Shown here: positions 6,181-7,977 of the stretch, in pieces
Layout: the number at the start of each line of letters is the position of its first letter
How positions within the stretch are numbered: the stretch's first letter is position 1
Source: Candidatus Bathyarchaeota archaeon
Lineage (GTDB): Archaea > Thermoproteota > Bathyarchaeia > RBG-16-48-13 > GCA-020355125
Length of the DNA: 7,977 nt
Direction: 5' to 3'
NCBI GenBank assembly: GCA_030617005.1
Contig: JAUWWH010000026.1
Coordinates: 1 to 7,977 of the forward strand
Notes under the pieces: generated by a model
The model's database searches: none
What the model saw: only the letters and a program-made list of their open reading frames with translations
Told to the model about the DNA's origin: nothing
Made by a program: the position numbers and the translations under genes

Positions 6181-6969
6181 TTAAAGATATTCTACATGTT
6201 TTTCTAAATCTTGGAAAGCATCATCTAAATTATTCGCTGGTAGCTTTAAAGCAAATGCCTTATCACCATAAACATGTGTTGAACTTATCGTTATTACCCT
6301 ACCATCGTGCTCCACACAGGGTTCTTTCGAGGCTTTTCTTGGTTGATGGCTTCTCACAATTCTCTTAACACCTATTTTTTGACAAATTTCTTTACTTACA
6401 TCTTTCCCAAAGATTACGCCAACACCTCTCATGTTTATATATTCTCCTTCCCCATCATATGGATCACTCCACAGAACATCTTTTTCAATAAGTCGAGATG
6501 GATATTTTAAATCTTCAATACTTCCAACCCTTCTTGATACCCCTCCATGAACAAACAGGACTTCTTCTGGTATTACTACAGCCAAGTACAAATTAACTAC
6601 GAAAGGCCTAAATTCATCCCCAAAAAATTTTGTCCACCCCCCCCTTTTCCTATATGCCTCATAAATCAGACTGCATGGTTTAAACTGTGGTTCTCCCCTT
6701 TGCGTATAGTCCTCATGGTTCCCTTTCAACGCAATAACTCTCATCGGATATTTCTTGATAAGTCTTTTTAAGCTCTCTATAATCTCAATTCCATTTTCTC
6801 CTCTATCTGCATAATCACCAAGAAATATTATGTAATCTTGAGTAGGATTGAATAGGCTTCGAGCTTTTTTAAAACTCTCATAATCACCATGTATATCCCC
6901 TATTATGATTATCTGATTGGTCTTATCTAATCGATTAGGGGTTAATTCGCATAGTTTGTTTTTATACAT
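6181..6969 (-). CDS. PPP-family serine/threonine phosphatase-like metallophosphoesterase
   Basis: Soluble 262-residue dinuclear metal phosphatase of the calcineurin-like fold, with the motif order of the PPP family (PP1/PP2A/archaeal PP1-arch and ApaH-like enzymes). Visible motifs are GDIHGDY (24-30), GDYADRG (51-57), GNHED (83-87), LFVHGGVSR (138-146), RGVGVIFG (181-188) and VRSHQP (205-210). These supply the expected metal ligands Asp25, His27, Asp52, Asn84, His141 and His208. Near the C-terminus, ISSTHVYGD takes the place of the eukaryotic 'SAPNY' loop. The length fits compact prokaryotic members. Protein phosphatase activity is likely by family; a dinucleotide polyphosphatase role cannot be excluded. 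The start is supported by GGGGAT about 6 nt before the ATG. A run of eight G on the coding strand (6637-6644) encodes part of RGGW and is slippage-prone. It stands alone, divergent from the pyruvate kinase gene. Confidence 0.9.
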   Translation of the reverse strand: MYKNKLCELTPNRLDKTNQIIIIGDIHGDYESFKKARSLFNPTQDYIIFLGDYADRGENGIEIIESLKRLIKKYPMRVIALKGNHEDYTQRGEPQFKPCSLIYEAYRKRGGWTKFFGDEFRPFVVNLYLAVVIPEEVLFVHGGVSRRVGSIEDLKYPSRLIEKDVLWSDPYDGEGEYINMRGVGVIFGKDVSKEICQKIGVKRIVRSHQPRKASKEPCVEHDGRVITISSTHVYGDKAFALKLPANNLDDAFQDLEKHVEYL

Positions 6970-7113
6970 TTCAATATCCCCTTCAAACTTTCATAAATAA
7001 ATACTTCTGTGAAATTGTAACCCCCTTCACTGATAAGGTGATATAGTAATCCAAATGTACTAAAAAGCATCCAACTTTTTTTTAAAAAACGTTACGATAA
7101 AATAGATAAGATT

Positions 7114-7132
7114 ATAGTTTAGTTTAGACTAT
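7114..7132. repeat. Small inverted repeat in the divergent promoter region
   Basis: ATAGT (7114-7118) and ACTAT (7128-7132) flank a 9-nt loop that includes a tandem TTTAG repeat, and a T-run follows at 7132-7138. It lies between the divergent phosphatase and pyruvate kinase genes. The stem is only 5 bp in very AT-rich DNA, so it may be chance. Confidence 0.2.
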
Positions 7133-7135
7133 TTT

Positions 7136-7146
7136 TTTAATTATAA
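7136..7146 (+). promoter_or_regulatory. Putative TATA box for the pyruvate kinase gene
   Basis: TTTAATTATAA lies about 50 nt ahead of the TTG start at 7191. Transcription would begin near 7166-7170. That leaves a leader of about 21-25 nt which contains GGTG (7177-7180), a short match to the archaeal anti-Shine-Dalgarno, 10 nt before the start codon. Confidence 0.4.
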
Positions 7147-7150
7147 CTTA

Positions 7151-7163
7151 TGTGTTAAACACA
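7151..7163. promoter_or_regulatory. Palindrome, candidate operator of the pyruvate kinase promoter
   Basis: TGTGTT-A-AACACA is a perfect 6+1+6 palindrome. It lies immediately downstream of the predicted TATA box and upstream of the predicted transcription start, a position where a bound dimeric regulator would block polymerase recruitment in archaea. No second copy was noticed elsewhere in the window. No regulator gene is nearby, so the binding protein is unknown. Confidence 0.4.
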
Positions 7164-7190
7164 ATAACGGTTTATTGGTGTATATTACTT

Positions 7191-7977
7191 TTGAAAAGAG
7201 TTAGTAAGAAGAAAACAAAGATCCTATGCACTATTGGACCCTCTAGTTTATCCATAAAAACTTTAAGAAAAATGTTTGAGGCGGGTATGGATGGCGCTCG
7301 CATAAATACGGTCTTTGGTGATCTTCAAGAATTCAACGAGCAAATTGAGAATGTTCGAAGTGTATCTGATTTACCAATCCTACTTGACTTACGTGGAGTC
7401 GGTATAAGGACTCGAATGGTGGGAAAATGGCAAGTAAAAAAAGGCGACGTGATTACTTCAGGATTTGAGGGCCAATCCTTTGGGTTCAATTATGACATTA
7501 TAGATCAGTTGGATGTTGGTGATCTACTCTTTATTGATGATGGACGAATCCAAATGGAAGTCGTAAAAAAGGAAGATAAACAGATTCACCTTCTAATGAA
7601 GAATGATGGTATCCTAGAAGATCGGAAAGGGGTTAATGTTCCTAATAAAAACCTCAAAGTACCCATTTTTTCAGAGGAAGATCTAAAAATAATAGATTTT
7701 GCAAACAAACACAATATTGAGTTCTTAGGTCTCTCTTTTACAAGAAATCGAGACGATATCCTGAATCTCAGAAAAAGACTTGGAAATAAAAATGTTAGTA
7801 TAATCGCTAAGATTGAGAATATACAGGGTGTAAATAACTTTGAAAAAATTTTGAGTGAAGCTCAAGGAATTATGATTGCGCGGGGAGATCTTGGTGTTGA
7901 AATTGAATTAGAGAAGGTTCCGCTACTCCAAAAGCGATTAATCTCAATGTGTAATCAACATGGAAAACTCGTTATCA
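7191..7977 (+). CDS. pyk: Pyruvate kinase, divergent, 3'-truncated by the window edge
   Basis: First 262 residues of a pyruvate kinase, the glycolytic enzyme that converts phosphoenolpyruvate and ADP to pyruvate and ATP; the C-terminal part lies outside the window. KTKILCTIGPSS (8-19) starts the barrel. A B domain spans about residues 77-145 (VGDLLFIDDGRIQMEV). GVNVP (147-151) returns to the barrel, followed by the active-site block IIAKIENIQGV (204-214) and IMIARGDLGVEI (227-238), which hold the expected catalytic Lys207 and metal ligands Glu209 and Asp233. Arg37, Asn39, Asp66 and Arg73 are kept, but the usual ARxNFSHG reads ARINTVFG and the usual DTKGPEIR reads DLRGVGIR. The TTG at 7191 gives the normal N-terminus. 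A GTG at 7152 is also in frame but would add a hydrophobic extension and overlap the promoter. Confidence 0.9.
   Translation, partial: MKRVSKKKTKILCTIGPSSLSIKTLRKMFEAGMDGARINTVFGDLQEFNEQIENVRSVSDLPILLDLRGVGIRTRMVGKWQVKKGDVITSGFEGQSFGFNYDIIDQLDVGDLLFIDDGRIQMEVVKKEDKQIHLLMKNDGILEDRKGVNVPNKNLKVPIFSEEDLKIIDFANKHNIEFLGLSFTRNRDDILNLRKRLGNKNVSIIAKIENIQGVNNFEKILSEAQGIMIARGDLGVEIELEKVPLLQKRLISMCNQHGKLVI

Noticed and set aside
6307..6771. Plus-strand open frames of 67 and 74 codons opposite the phosphatase gene
   Set aside because: Both are antisense to the conserved PPP motifs and rich in Phe/Pro strings from the complementary codons.
7085..7094. AAAACGTTA near 7086 as another copy of the inverted-repeat arm at 3224
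   Set aside because: Only nine bases match in a very AT-rich region and no paired arm is present.
1..7977. CRISPR array, insertion sequence, prophage or defence cassette
   Set aside because: No regularly spaced repeats, transposase or integrase motifs, or nuclease/helicase genes were seen in any frame.

Overview
The window looks like chromosomal DNA from an AT-rich archaeon. The evidence is a tRNA-Pro(CGG) with an archaeal-type D-arm and an encoded CCA end, AT-rich TATA-like boxes (one with a purine-rich BRE-like element) about 25-30 bp ahead of several genes, short leaders, and mostly archaeal-type housekeeping genes. I cannot name the lineage from this sequence; an uncultured archaeon (Asgard- or Bathyarchaeia-like) is only a guess. 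I see no phage gene, transposase, CRISPR array, or toxin or defence cassette.

Layout, left to right. A large membrane protein of the UPF0182 family (plus strand) is probably cut by the left edge. It is followed by a COG1926-type phosphoribosyltransferase (plus). A convergent intergenic region then carries a separated 13-bp inverted repeat. On the minus strand comes a two-gene operon, a nitrilase-superfamily amidohydrolase followed 4 nt later by a small DUF1844 protein. A plus-strand tRNA-Pro(CGG) gene diverges from this operon and has its own promoter-like element and T-rich end. Next is a minus-strand single-domain cupin.

From about 5326 to 6180 there is no intact recognisable gene. Inside it, a more GC-rich island at about 5625-6006 reads on the minus strand as two overlapping frames, as if one short gene had suffered a frameshift. 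It could instead encode a structured RNA. A PPP-family metallophosphatase (minus) follows. Divergently from it, and starting at a TTG codon, is the N-terminal two thirds of a divergent pyruvate kinase that runs off the right edge. A 13-bp palindrome sits between that gene's probable TATA box and its predicted transcription start, where a repressor would bind.

The genes do not form one pathway. They are mostly single-gene units with their own promoters; the only clear operon is amidohydrolase-DUF1844. I found no convincing new multi-gene system. The best leads are the decayed or structured island, the unusual active-site substitutions in the pyruvate kinase, its putative operator, and the inverted repeat between the convergent genes.
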